Part shown: in pieces, positions 1 through 11,961 of the stretch
How the letters are laid out: each line of letters starts with the position of its first letter
Numbering within the stretch: position 1 is the first letter of the stretch
From: Moringa oleifera
Lineage: Eukaryota; Streptophyta; Magnoliopsida; Brassicales; Moringaceae
DNA: 64,000 bases
Direction: 5' to 3'
Assembly: GCA_021397835.1 (NCBI GenBank)
Contig: JAJFZO010000407.1
Coordinates: 5,146,001-5,210,000 of the forward strand
Translations under genes and position numbers: made by a program
The notes under the pieces: generated by a model
Database searches by the model: none
Told to the model about the DNA's origin: nothing
What the model saw: only the letters and a program-made list of their open reading frames with translations

Positions 1-21
1 TAATGAGAGACAATTTTCAAA

Positions 22-2927
22 TCACTTTGTCTCAGGAACAATTTCATTTATATCTAAGTCTATTAAGCTCTCCTTCCCAAATAAGGTAAATCCCACTGTT
101 GCCTGCAAGAATAAAAACTTTTCATCAAAAGTCATTTCAATGTTTTCAGTAAAACAATACATAAAGACTAAAGAGGTCATTGTTGTCTGCTTGGATTCAA
201 AACATCATCAATGAGGTCCTTTGGAATAGCACACACAGACATATTAGTTCCTACAAGTCATTTTACATGTCCCAGAGAAGCTTACCTTTCCAGTTTTGCG
301 ACTCAGTTTCTTAAGTGTACCAACGTATTCTGAAAACATCCCTGATACAACTCGCACAGTTGAACCTGCGGCAAGGAGCTTCTTATTCTTTGTTGAAGGG
401 GAACCATTAGCAAGTGGGTCAGAAGCTTTTCTTGCTCTCCGTTTGGGTTTAGACTCTACAATAGATGTTGTAACTCCATTGGAATCTTCAGTCAAGCTAA
501 TATTAATCTTCTGAGAGGTTCGTGTTCCTTCTCCTTGCTGCTCTTCCTGGAAAGCTTGATCAGCTATCTCTTGTTCTTCCTTTGCCTGTTGGAAAATTGC
601 ATCGACTTCATCAGCAGATACTGGCCTAGGCTTGTTTATTTGTCTTTTGCTGCAGAGGAGGAAAAGGCCAGCATCAGAATTGACCGACTAAGAAAGAAAG
701 GCCAAAAACAGTTTGGAAAAAGAAAATTATACGATGTGGTCGTGATGTTGTGATGCAACAGACATTTGATATGGCATTTGAGAAACTAAGAACAGAAAAC
801 CAAAAATAGTGTCATTCTAAGCTCCTTTTTAGTTCAACATTTATAAATTCCCACTTTAACATGCTAACAAGAAGCTCCATAGTGAGAAGTACAACAAGAG
901 ACATAGAGCTTTCTTTCTTCAAAGACTAAAGAAAGTGCTCTGACATGATACTATACAGGATCACACTTCTCAGGCAAATATAATTGCAATGGAATCAAGG
1001 TCTCCAATTAGTCCAAGATAGAATTGATTCACATAGTTTATAGTTGATTAAGTCACTAATTTGAGTGTCCTACTATAGTTCTTGCAAAACAACACATAAA
1101 TCTGGACTTTTACTAGATTTATGTCTTCCTCTAGATAGTCATACTCACATCATGCAACATAATATCAAATTTCTAGTTGATTTAACTTAAAATGATCAAC
1201 AATTAGATTTAGAACATTTAACGAGTGCAACAAAAAAAAAAAAAAAGGAAGTAAATACTCACGTGTTTCCAACCTTGGAACCAACGAAACCTCCAACTCC
1301 ATCACACTCTCTTATGAAGTCATGTATCTCTTTATTTAATGTACACCTTAGAAAAATACACCCAGGAAATAGAGGCTTTGGTTTAACAGAGTAGGAACCA
1401 TTTTTCAGTTTCCGCTTCACCTGGACAGCTGGAGTATAGACCTGATAATAAACACTAAGTGATTGAAAAATACAAATGAATTCACTTCTGCGATCATTAT
1501 TTCTTCAGCATCTCTATCTCCAATCAAACTTCCGTTTTCAAACAATATCATATGTTCTAATGAAACAGATATTTGATGTCTTGTAGAGCAATAACAAGAG
1601 TACATGTGGCTAAACCTTAAATAATAAATGGGTGCCATGTAATATTGGTGATTACTACTAACATGTCATAAATGTTCTTTTTCTTATGACACATGAAGGT
1701 TCTGATAATAATCTCACTGAGTCACCTAGAATGAATGCTTGACCCAGTAAACACAGTTTACACAAACTGCATTGTGAAAGCAATCAGTGTCCATGTAGTG
1801 TGAAGCACCAAAAGGAGGTGCTTGTTGGCTACCAGTTACCAGCATGATAACTAATACTGAAATAGTATATTACAAAAAGATTCTTTATAAACCCTGCAAC
1901 TCGCAAACATTACAATGGCATTGGCATGCTAATAATTTGTAGCCTCAACTCCATGCCGAGGGGAGTTTGGCAAATCACAAAGCTAGCATGTAGAATACTA
2001 CATTTGATCCTAGACTAACTCAGTATATTCTGATCGACTTAAAGAACTTATCATCCACTTGCTGCAAATTCCATCCACCCCACTTGAATTATAAATGTTC
2101 ATAATAAAGCTAGAAGGAAATAAAAACTTGCCTTCGTGAAAATCTAACTAGATGGCTTGCCTTCCCTACTTACTTTCAGACTGAAGCAAAAATGATAACG
2201 ATCATGCCACTGATTTAGTGACCCATAATAAGCAATTGGAATAGACATGGCGAACATTTCCATAGACTCTGGAATACTCCTAAATAAGGCCGGCGTTTAT
2301 GAACCAATTCACATCAAACTACAATCCTAATTATCAAGCCGTCATAACCAAAACTTGAAATATGAAGCCGAACTGCCATCATAAAGAAAACCATATGCCG
2401 AAATACAATTGCGGCATCTCTACCTCCACGAAAACAAAATTAGAACAACATTTTTCAGCTAACCTGGGAAGCAGAGCAATAAATCGAAAAATGCACCACT
2501 GAATTACCTTGAATTCAATGTCTGGGAAGTTTCTAGCCAATGTGCGAGCGAGCAATTCAGCTGTCTCCTGACCTCTGACCCGGGAGGTTCTAACCACCCA
2601 CCACTGGGGACCCAACAAAGCCAAGTTGTCGAGGTTAAGCTCTTCAGTCCAAGAAGTATATCTCTTCTTGGGCTTCCTCGAGAGCCTTTCTTCCACTTCC
2701 TCTCTCCAGTTGTAAGCTGCTTTGCTCTCTCTCCTCTCGTTCCTCAGCTGTCTCCTCTCCCTGGCTGTGAGCTGCGGTTCTTGTTGTTGGATGCTGGTGG
2801 AATCGAGACTTGCAGCAATCGCGATTGGTTTGCGTTTAATTATGGCGATAGGGAAGTAGGAAGAGGGCACACAGAGTGGACGGGGAGAGTGGTTGCAAGG
2901 ACTCCATAGGAGAAGTCCATGCTTCAT
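22..2927 (-). CDS. PTAC13: PTAC13, NusG-like plastid transcription factor
   Basis: Four exons: 2508-2927, 1263-1441, 286-649 and 22-102. They give 347 residues. The product has a basic N-terminal leader expected to be a plastid transit peptide, an Arg/Glu-rich stretch (ARERRQLRNERRE), then an NGN domain starting at WWVVRTSRVRG, which continues through VQVKRKLKNGS and PGCIFLRC. A conserved KRQINKPRPV segment, an acidic linker and a C-terminal KOW motif (AAGSTVRVVSG to the end) complete it. From family knowledge, PTAC13 is a nuclear-encoded component of the plastid transcriptionally active chromosome and resembles bacterial NusG/Spt5, which couples RNA polymerase to elongation or translation. 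Splice junctions were fixed by phase and by similarity to the Arabidopsis protein as I remember it. The start ATG at 2925-2927 is the first that leaves a full leader. Function is inferred from homology. Confidence 0.87.
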
Positions 2928-3000
2928 CTTGGTTTCCTTGATGGTTTGTTTGTTTGTTTACCTTGCAATTTTTGCAGGAGATAAGCGGACTCTTTCGGTG

Positions 3001-3037
3001 ATGGGCTGGAACTTGCAACGCACACCAGCCTGGGCCC
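3001..3037. promoter_or_regulatory. Site II-like TGGGCY elements upstream of PTAC13
   Basis: Two TGGGCT/TGGGCC motifs sit at about 3002-3007 and 3031-3036, roughly 75-110 bases upstream of the PTAC13 start codon. Such elements are bound by TCP factors and are common upstream of nuclear genes for organelle and translation machinery. Assignment as functional is inference. Confidence 0.35.
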
Positions 3038-6000
3038 GACAGCCAATGAACTCAAATTCCTGTGCCGTCTCCTGCTGCTATCAAATGGATACCGTTTTGT
3101 CAGTCTTCTATTTTTCCAATGAACTGCATCATATAAATATCAATTTCTCTGATTTTTTTATATTTTTGCGTGCAAAATATAAAAATACAGTAAAAAACGG
3201 AGACCAGAAATTAAACATAAAGTTCACAAGAATAATGCTTATGTTTCTTTTTTTACATTTTAATTTCTTACTAAATAACTTAGTTTTCCTTATTTAATTT
3301 TTATATTAACTAAAAAAAATGATAAGACATCTGCATTTAAACCAATATGCAGCGATCCCTTCATTGGCTTGCTGATTTTTATGAACTCATAATGAATCCA
3401 TTTGAGTGACATCTTCGAATAAAATATTAAAATATATTTTTAAAACAATTACAAGCATTAATTTGTAAAAAATCAGGTGACTTACATTTTCCACTCGCGG
3501 TGATGGGCATGTACTTAGATCAATACCATCACAACCAACTTTATTGTTCCTATCATCAATAAAGTCAATTATGCTAAGTTATCTATTGGCCATTATTAAT
3601 ATAATTTTAATTTAAATATTAAAGGTGTTATAAGTTAATTATGAATTTGTAGCATAAATTTGTTATTTTATTATATTAATAATGTTATGAACAATAATAT
3701 TTAAATTATTTATAATTAAAATTTTAAAATAAAATTTAAAAATCACCTAAGTTATTAAATTTATAGCATAAATAATTATGAAAAAATTAAATATCATATT
3801 CATATATATGTAAAATGCTAATTGAACAGTTATTAATTATAATGAAATCAAATAAATGTAGTAAATAAAGTCGTTGGGTTTATCACGATATCAAACTTAA
3901 ATATTTTAAGATAAATGTTATTGAAATAATCAAATTTAAATCAATATTTTAAAATAAAAAACCATCACAACTGATAAAAATTAAAAATTAAAAATTAAAA
4001 ATGCATCATAAATTGGGTATCTGTTATTATTATTATTATTCTAAAAATAAATTAAAATTTTAAATGAAACGTTATTTATCTTTTAAATCCTAATAATATG
4101 GTAAAAGTTTATTAAAAAAGACTATTATTTTTAATTTTTAATAAAAAATGATGCACACGAATTTGTTACAAGGAAAAAGAGTGATCTACTTAGAGCTGCT
4201 CATGGGAGAATAAAGAGAAATCAAATATGATCACTTATAATTTCCTAGTTTTAAAAATATCAATTAGAAAAACAAATCTGATATCCATTATTATTAATAT
4301 AAAATAACAATAAAATAAATATTATTTAAAATTTTAAGTTTTACTTTTTTTATAATTAAATTTTAAATTTTTAAAAAAATTCAAATAAATATTGATTAAT
4401 AAGGTTAAATCAAATTAAATCTTATTAAAAAATCTAAAAATTAAAGTTTCAAATTGAAGATCTTTTGTCATAAATTTTGATTTAAATTTTTTTATATACA
4501 TAAAAAAATATTTTCGATACAATCACAAAAAATCATTTAATTTTTTTTGGTATTAAAATATATTTTTTAAAATTACATCAAAATTTTAAAAAATAATTAA
4601 AAATAGTTTAGCAGTAGAAAAATATTTAAATTTGATTGATGAAATTGAAATGGAATTTAAAATCTATTTGAAATTCTTTTAGGTATTTTAATAATAAAAA
4701 ATATCATTACTTTTTTATAATAATTTTTATCAAAAAATAATTTAGATAAAATTAATAATTGAATATTTGTTTAAAGATATTTTAAAAGTTAAATTTGATT
4801 GAAAATATAATAAAAATTTAAGATTTTAAAAAAATATTTAAAATAATATAAAAATAAAAATAATGACATAATACATGGAAGAATGAATTCTTATTTAAAA
4901 ATAAATTTAACTAATATTTGATAAAAAATTTAGAATTAATAAATTTTAAACATAAAAATTAAAAAATTATTTTTAAAATAATATTAACATTAATTTGATT
5001 TAAAAAATAAAATAATTATTAAACTAAAATTAAAAATTATTTACAAATATTTAAAAAAACTTGATTCTGTAATACCTATATATATATATATATAATTTTG
5101 ACTTAAAAAATACGGATAACTCAAGATTTATTTTGATATTTATTTATAAAATTTCAAATTTCATGTTATTCATAACATTATATTATTAAAAAATACAAAA
5201 CATAGGGTAAAAGTTATATAAAATTAATTTTAATATTTATTTCTTATTATTAAATATATTTTAAAAATAACATATTTTAATCAAAAATTTTATACAATAA
5301 ATTTTAATATTTTTAAATGTAAATAAATATTTAAACTATCATTAAAAATATATTAAAAATAAAAATTTAGAAAAAACAGTGTGAATTAAAAATTATTTAA
5401 ATTTAAAAAATAAACTAAAAACATTGTGAAATTTATTTGAATTATTTTTAAGTATTTTAATAATAAAAATACTTTCATGTTTTCATAACTGTTTAAAATG
5501 ATTTCTCATATATACCAAATTGATAGATGGATAACATAAAATTTTGCATGAACTTGACCTTAAAATATATTACCTTATATATTTAAAAAAAATGTCCTAG
5601 AATTTTAAAAAAATAATTTTAAATTATAAGTTGATAATATCAAAACTTAAAAATATACAATACTTATGATATTATGAAATTATAATTGTAGAATTCAAAA
5701 ATAATAATAATAGTAACTGTTTAATTATTTTTTTAAAGATAACTATAAAATTTTAAAGTATATGAGATTGTTAATTTAAATATTTATAATTTTTATTTTT
5801 TTATAAAATTTAAATTGTACAGAACTGAAATATTATGTGTATAATTGTTTTAATTGATAGTTTGAGATGTAAAATAGAGCATATATATACAACTTAAAAT
5901 TTTATTTTTAATAAATAAAATAAAGACATTGTATTCTATTTTGTTACTTCGTGGTCAAGAATTATTGTGTCGGATTAATTTTTACTTTTGTGTTGTGTTC

Positions 6001-6240
6001 TTATTCCCAAATGAGGGCAACAAAACATCTTATAATTTTCCATTTGTATTAATCCAAAAAAAAAAAAAAAAGAGTAATAAAAGACAACACATTTGTCATT
6101 TTGACCTTACTGAGTTGACTGGCCGAGTCAAATTAGTCCTGGATTAAGCTAAATTTTGCCGCCAAAAATTAGTACGCACGATCCTGAAACGCCTTCCCGG
6201 CAAAAACAGACGCCCAATGCCAAATAATCGCTCCAAGAAA
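3019..6240. other. AT-rich intergenic spacer
   Basis: About 3.2 kb of very A/T-rich sequence between divergent genes. It contains a (TTA)n run near 4023-4040, a (TA)n run at about 5077-5094 and a poly-A run at about 6057-6070. No open reading frame of convincing composition and no recognisable transposon ends were seen. It probably holds the PTAC13 upstream region on its left and the promoter of the LisH gene on its right. Confidence 0.7.
6155..6162 (+). promoter_or_regulatory. E2F-type site (TTTGCCGC) upstream of the LisH gene
   Basis: TTTGCCGC fits the plant E2F consensus TTTSSCGC exactly and lies 242 bases before the ATG at 6404. A second partial match (CTCCCGCG) is near 6249. It suggests S-phase linked expression, but this is inference from motif match only. 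Confidence 0.4.
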
Positions 6241-6403
6241 TTTAAAAACTCCCGCGTTTCTATTTCTGCACATCCCTCTTCTCATTTTAGCTCCCCGCTC
6301 TCTTCAGCTTCGCTCCTTTTTCATTCATTCTCTCTGTCTCGTTGATCTGTTTCTTTTCGTTTCTGTTTTCGGTTTGTCTATTGTCTACTTTCTCCTTGGA
6401 GAA

Positions 6404-8846
6404 ATGGGTAGGCAAACCAGATCCAACAAACCTAATAATATTGGAAAAGGGAAGGTGACCCCGGTGCAGGTTGCGTTCATTGTTGACCGATATCTTTCCG
6501 ATAACAGATTCTCTGAAACACGCAACCTTTTCCGATCCGAGGCTTCCGCTCTCATCGCCAAATCTCCGCTTTGCGAGGTACCCATCACCAGTCCTCTTCT
6601 CTCTCTTGTGTTTCCCTTTTATTGTGCATTGGATGTGGATTTTGATTACTTAATGTGCTTTTTGGCTATCGTGAGGTAGGCACCGAAGACTTTGTTGAGT
6701 TTGGGAGCGATGCTGAATGAGTACATATGTTTGAAGGAGCAGAAGGTGATGTTGGAACAGGAGAGGGCTCGTTTGGACCAAGACAAATTCAGGGTACAAA
6801 GCCTATTGAAAGGAATGCAAGATGTGATGAACAATTACAACGCGAGTGCAGCTGCTCCTGTCCCGGCGATTCAAGCGGCTGCTTCTGCTGCTACTACGTC
6901 TGTGGTTATGGTTTCTCAGTCAAACCCTTTTGGTGGATCTCCTGCGGGTACAAATCTCATCAACCTTTTCAATTTCTATAGAATCTGCATTATTTCTCTT
7001 TATAAGCGTAAGCACGACAAATCGGGGTACTTTAGCTGTAGAAGAATGGATCTGTTAGGGTCCACAATAAAACACGGAGTCTCAGTTTAGATTACATTAT
7101 GCATTTTCCCCCAGTTGGGAAAGATCTTTGATACTGCCTTTAGGGCTTATGCTCACTGTACCGGGAGGTTTTGATGTCCACTCCTATCCACAAATGCAGA
7201 GATTTCACTTTTTTTCTTTGAACAAAAAGAACAGCAAAGTCTTAGCTGTGCCACAATCCTGCAGTTCAAAACTTTGTGAATTCTATGTACTAATCTGTTT
7301 CCTCGACAAGAAAGAATTAAACATCTGTGATCTTTTGAGTCTTTCACCTTTTAGTTGCGTTAGTAGAAGGTGATTGTGCAGCCGTGCATTGCAGTTCAAT
7401 GATTCAACCATTCTGTAATATTAGTTGATAACCTTATGAATAAGAAGATCAAGCTGTGTCCAGTTCAAGCTGCGTCCTGATCTATATATTCCTTTGGTTT
7501 CCTTTTATCTCATCATGAAAGGATGTGTTCTTATTAACAAATCTTAGATTAAAATTAATACCAACATACGAACACAATTAGTGGATAAGCAGCAAAACAA
7601 TGTTGATGATGATCTTGCTTGCCCTTCTATCTTCAGGTTGTCGTACATATAACACACCAGGTGTTATGCCAATGTTGGTATCCTCTAATATCAGAATGGA
7701 GGGTGCAAATTTCCCTTCACCGTTAACAAGTGAGTCATTAGCAAGAAAAAGAAGGGGTTCTGACGCTTCTCTGGAAGTTCCTCATGCTACAAGGAAAAGC
7801 CGAAGTAAGAAAAATGCTGTGACTTCCACATACAAAGGTAGATTATCCTGAAAGTACATTTAATATGTAAATCATGTACTCATGCTTCTTTTCAAAATCT
7901 TAATTTGCAACAATTTGGGTGCAGTCACTGATCAAGTTCCAGAATCTCGTGTTGCTGTCACTGGAAAAGCAAAAGCTCAGTCTTCTGCCGTTCAATCATC
8001 AACCCGTGATTGTGCATTTGATGGGTCGACTGTCCAAGTATCCAGTGTTGCTAAGTGTTTGTTCAATCAGCATTCCGTATCTCCTCCAACCAATTCAACT
8101 TGTCCTAAGACACCACCACAAGCAGTTTCTCCTCAGAGTGATAAATCCATCTCTCCTTTGGGCGTTTCTTCTACTGCTAACTGTAGTAACAACAATTCTC
8201 CTCAACTGATCACTCCCACTAATTGCACCGTGATTTCAGCAGAGAGAATTAGAGTAAGTCCTTCAAAACAAATAGCATGCTACACTATGGAGAGGACCCA
8301 TTGCATTTCTGCCTCACCTGCCAAAACAAACTTGATGAGGCTTAATAAGAGGGATCATGTTAAAGGAAGACTGGATTTTGATGGTTCTGATGTGAGAGTG
8401 AGCGCTGCTAAATCAACTAATGATGAGATTTCAACTTCTGAGTCTGACAAGGAAACAGATATTTTTGACATTGACTTGCCTAATTTAGATGCCTTTGGAG
8501 AAAACTTCTCCTTCTCTGAGCTGCTAGTTGAATTGGATCTTGACTCTGAAGGACTTGGCTGTCCTTACCCGCCAACTGAAGGTGGTCCTGTGGACACTGC
8601 TGCAGGGTATGGTTTCCCCTTGTTATATTGCATATGTGTGGGCTAATATTTCTTAATTGTCTCACTGACAAGTGGTATCCTCTATCTAACTGTTTGTTTT
8701 CCTGTCTAATTTACAGGTCATCTCCTGAATCGACAGATGGTAATCTAGCAGCTGATCAAGTTGTCTCAGAGTATTCATCAACAGTGACAGAAGTGCTTTC
8801 AGGCAAAGACATGAATAGTCAAGGTGATGACATAAAAACTGAGTAG
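6404..8846 (+). CDS. LisH-domain protein, function unknown
   Basis: Five exons: 6404-6577, 6680-6947, 7637-7837, 7925-8606 and 8717-8846, giving 484 residues. The N-terminus is a LisH dimerisation motif at about residues 21-52 (FIVDRYLSDNRFSETRNLF), followed by a predicted coiled coil at about 65-110 (KEQKVMLEQERARLDQ). A basic patch rich in Arg/Lys follows (ARKRRGSD, TRKSRSKKN), then a Ser/Thr/Pro-rich region with many SP/TP sites (SVSPP, PKTPP, AVSPQ, SISPLG). The C-terminal third is acidic (FDIDLPNLDAFGE). The layout suggests a nuclear oligomeric adaptor that could be phosphorylated by proline-directed kinases. No catalytic domain is seen and I do not recognise a named orthologue. The ATG at 6404 is the first in frame. 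The E2F-type site upstream and the SP/TP clusters would fit a cell-cycle role, which is inference. Confidence 0.75.
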
Positions 8847-9556
8847 TTGTTTCCATCCAATCCGTTACCCCATATTTACCTTAAGTTGTATTGTCACAGG
8901 CCCAGATGCTCTGACTGCTGTGAAGTCTATAACAAAATGCATAAGAATTTTAAGCCCTGGTAAATTTTAATGATTCCTCTCTCCTTCCCTCTCTTGCATT
9001 TGGAATTTGTTACTTGCTTTGCCATTCCTTACTCTCTTTTTTGTGTTCTTAAATTGCAGCAAAAGCTCGAAGGCAGTAGAGTTCTTTGGCAAGAAACTGA
9101 TTGATTTGAAGATTAGGATGACTACTAAGCTGACATGGTAGCCTAATAGCACTATGCTCTAACTATTCCTAAATTTGTTAGGTGTTACAGTTTCCAGATT
9201 CTATCTGGTTTTCTGACTAGCATGAGACTATTAATATATTTCTTAGAGTACATGTATGTTATTAGTGTTGTATCTCTGAAATGCTCAGAAGATTTTGGTT
9301 AGTCAGGGCAAAATGCAGTAGTTGAAGCATTCTAAAACAAGTACTTATCTTCCTTGACAATGTTTGTAATCTTGTAGATTGCTGACAACTTTGAATGATT
9401 ATAATTCAATAACAGTCTTGAAGTTCCTTGAATGTATTCTGTATTAAAATTTCATAAAGTTCTTACTGGGTGGATGACAATTATTATAGATACCTTTATG
9501 ACCTCGCTGCAACATGCTCATAATAAAGTGAACACCTAGGATTTGAATATCCTGGC
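8847..9556. other. Convergent 3' region between LisH and FBPase genes
   Basis: About 0.7 kb that should hold the two facing 3' untranslated regions. An intron-like stretch with a pyrimidine tract and TTGCAG acceptor ends near 9059, so the LisH transcript may have a spliced 3' UTR. No coding sequence seen. Confidence 0.5.
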
Positions 9557-11237
9557 TCAACCCAGGAACTGCAATAGTTTTTCTACTTCATTTGGGCTCC
9601 CAATGAAAATTGGTGTGCGTTGGTGTACCTGGCAAAAGACATGGAAAAACGAAAATTGTTAAGCTGTTGTTGGATTGGGAAGAAATACTTCTACATCTTC
9701 TACAGCCAAATCAGGGCCCTTAACCATGAGTGAGTACACACTTTTCTCGTGTTTTCAACATATTGATAAATTTCTTCTTAATTTTTCTACTGTAAATTAA
9801 GGCTGCTATTGCAATTGGTCTGTACAAAGATATATATAGGGACAAACAGGTCCGAAATGATTACCTCTTCAGGTTTGATGTTGAGTATTCTCTGATGACC
9901 ATCTGTTGCTCTTCCTCCTGCTTGCTCAACCAGATAGCTCATGGGTGCACACTCATACAAGAGCCTGAGGTTTCCCTTTGGGTTGTTCTTGTTCTTTGGG
10001 TTGCCATAGATACCTCCATAAAGCAGCATTCTATGAATTTCTCCTACAAGGCAGCCTATGTAACGGCCAGAATAGGGCTTGCCATTGGAGCCGGGCTGCC
10101 TAAGGTGGTCAAGGTATCTCTTCAGTTTATCCTCCCACAGGTCATAATTTCCTTCATTGAATGAGTATATTTTGCCTGATTTTGGTATCTTAATATTCTC
10201 ATGAGTTAGAACAAATTCTCCATATGCAGGATCCAGGGTGAATGCAAACACCCCTTCTCCTATTGAAATTGTGAAGACTATTGAGCTTGAGTACAAGCAA
10301 TACCCAGCAGCCAATAAGTTGCTTCCTGGTTGGCATACATTGATGATGCACCTCTGTTTTGCTTGATCAAGCTGCGTTTTCACAGAGTTGAAAATTTCAG
10401 TAGAAGAGTGAAAACGTTCAGGTTTATTGTAGATATGGATCTCTAATAGCTAAGAGAACGTGAGAGGTTTACCATGGAGTTTTCATCCACGTCAATGAGG
10501 CACTGCTTGTCAGGACCATATATGCCGAAGATGGATCCAGTAGTCAGTGCCGTGTCAATATTAGCTGATCCATCAATAGGATCAAACACAACAATGTAGT
10601 TTCCTGAGTAAGTTTCTTCAACTGCAACAGGTACATCTTCTTCCTCTGATGCTATAATGCCAGTACGACCACTTGATCTAAGGCAATCACAAAACACCTG
10701 CACATATTGAATTGTATTTCAGCTGGATAATCTTGAGCCACTGGAACTAAGAGGGCAACAGAAATCACTGATTCATGACTTGAGTGCTACAAAAGCAAAG
10801 AAAGCAAAACAAACCTCATTGGAAATAACGTCAAGCTTCTTCTGATCTTCACCTTGGACGTTGATAGTGCCCTGGCCTCCAGTGAGATTGATAATGCTTG
10901 ATCTCTGGAGTAAAGAAGCAATCTTCTTACACGCCAGTGAGATGCTTGAGAGCACAATAGTGAGCTCCGCATCAATTTTTCCTGCTTGTTCTTGCTTCAA
11001 CAGCCATGTCGTCAGGTTCTCAATCTCAAACTGGCTCTTCTTCTTCTTGTTCTTGATCTCCTTCTGTGTTGCCGACAGAGGTAGTTCCACTGCTTTGCAT
11101 CTGACTTCTGTGGAGAACCTGCCTGCCAAATTCTGTGCATCGTAATGGCTGAGACTGAAGGGAGATACAGGTGAATCACAATGACGGGATCTTGAGAAGA
11201 AGATATGGGAAGATGGTGTTGAAATTGCTTGAACCAT
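9557..11237 (-). CDS. Chloroplast fructose-1,6-bisphosphatase, diverged tandem copy
   Basis: Four exons: 10815-11237, 10473-10697, 9865-10371 and 9557-9628, giving 408 residues. The enzyme dephosphorylates fructose 1,6-bisphosphate in the Calvin cycle and in stromal starch synthesis. The three cysteines of the redox loop are present (about Cys207 in KQCLID, Cys224 and Cys229 in QRCIINVCQPG), so thioredoxin control is expected. The substrate motifs NEGNY, KPYSGRYIG, YGGIYG and LLYECAPMS are intact. The metal-binding loop reads DPIDGSANID (about 180-189) instead of the usual DPLDGSSNID. Exons 2-4 have exactly the same lengths as the neighbouring copy at 11962-13622, which proves tandem duplication. 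The N-terminal leader has Ser and Arg and suits a transit peptide. The start at 11237 is the first ATG; the frame runs further upstream without one. The transit peptide differs strongly from the neighbour's. Confidence 0.88.
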
Positions 11238-11961
11238 CTTGTGTGAATTTGTTGTCTCTTCAGTCCTCTCCAACAATGTGTTACTGGGTGCTTGCCTATC
11301 TTCCTCAGCTTGACAAATGTGTGAACCTGATTTGCTGAAACTCAGTGACTACAGTGGCCTGCTTCAACCAACTTGGACCACTTTGAAGGCAAGTTGGTCC
11401 TATGCTAGTCTGGCCATGACCATTTATGACCTCTTAAAGTCTGACACAGATTTTGATATATTAAAGATATGATTATGCTTTTGCTAAGTTCATCAGGAAT
11501 GTAAAGCTGGTTTGATCTTTGGTCATGGTTGCCTGCCAACTTGATGATTTCTCTATGAATTGTGGTGTGAAAACACCATGACTACGGTTGAATTGCAGTT
11601 CTGGGTAAACCTTCTGATAATCTAAAGTCCAAAAAATTGCTTGCAGAGGATTCTCTTTATCACAAGGATTAACAAGAGTTGTGTTGTCTCTTACTAAATC
11701 AGACAAAAAATTTAGAGCAAATAGCTTCTTGAATTTTGTTGAATTTATGCAAATCTTGGAGTCATTTCAGGTGTTCTTGGAAAATTATATGGTTGCCATC
11801 TTTTTACCAGGCAAGGCAAGAAAAGGAATTCCATGCCAGTACAGAACATTCATGGCTTTCTTCTCTGAATAGTAATTCATGCATTTCTTGAGAAACTCTT
11901 ATGGAACATGTATCTTCATAAACAAAATTATTCTCTTTTTTTTTTTACTTTGATAGCTCAA
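11238..11961. other. Spacer between the tandem FBPase genes
   Basis: About 0.72 kb holding the promoter of the upstream-facing copy and the 3' region of the other. An open frame at 11473-11706 on the minus strand has no recognisable similarity and no supporting context. A poly-T run is at about 11937-11946. Confidence 0.5.

Noticed and set aside
11473..11706. 77-residue frame between the FBPase genes
   Set aside because: No similarity recognised and no splice partners found.
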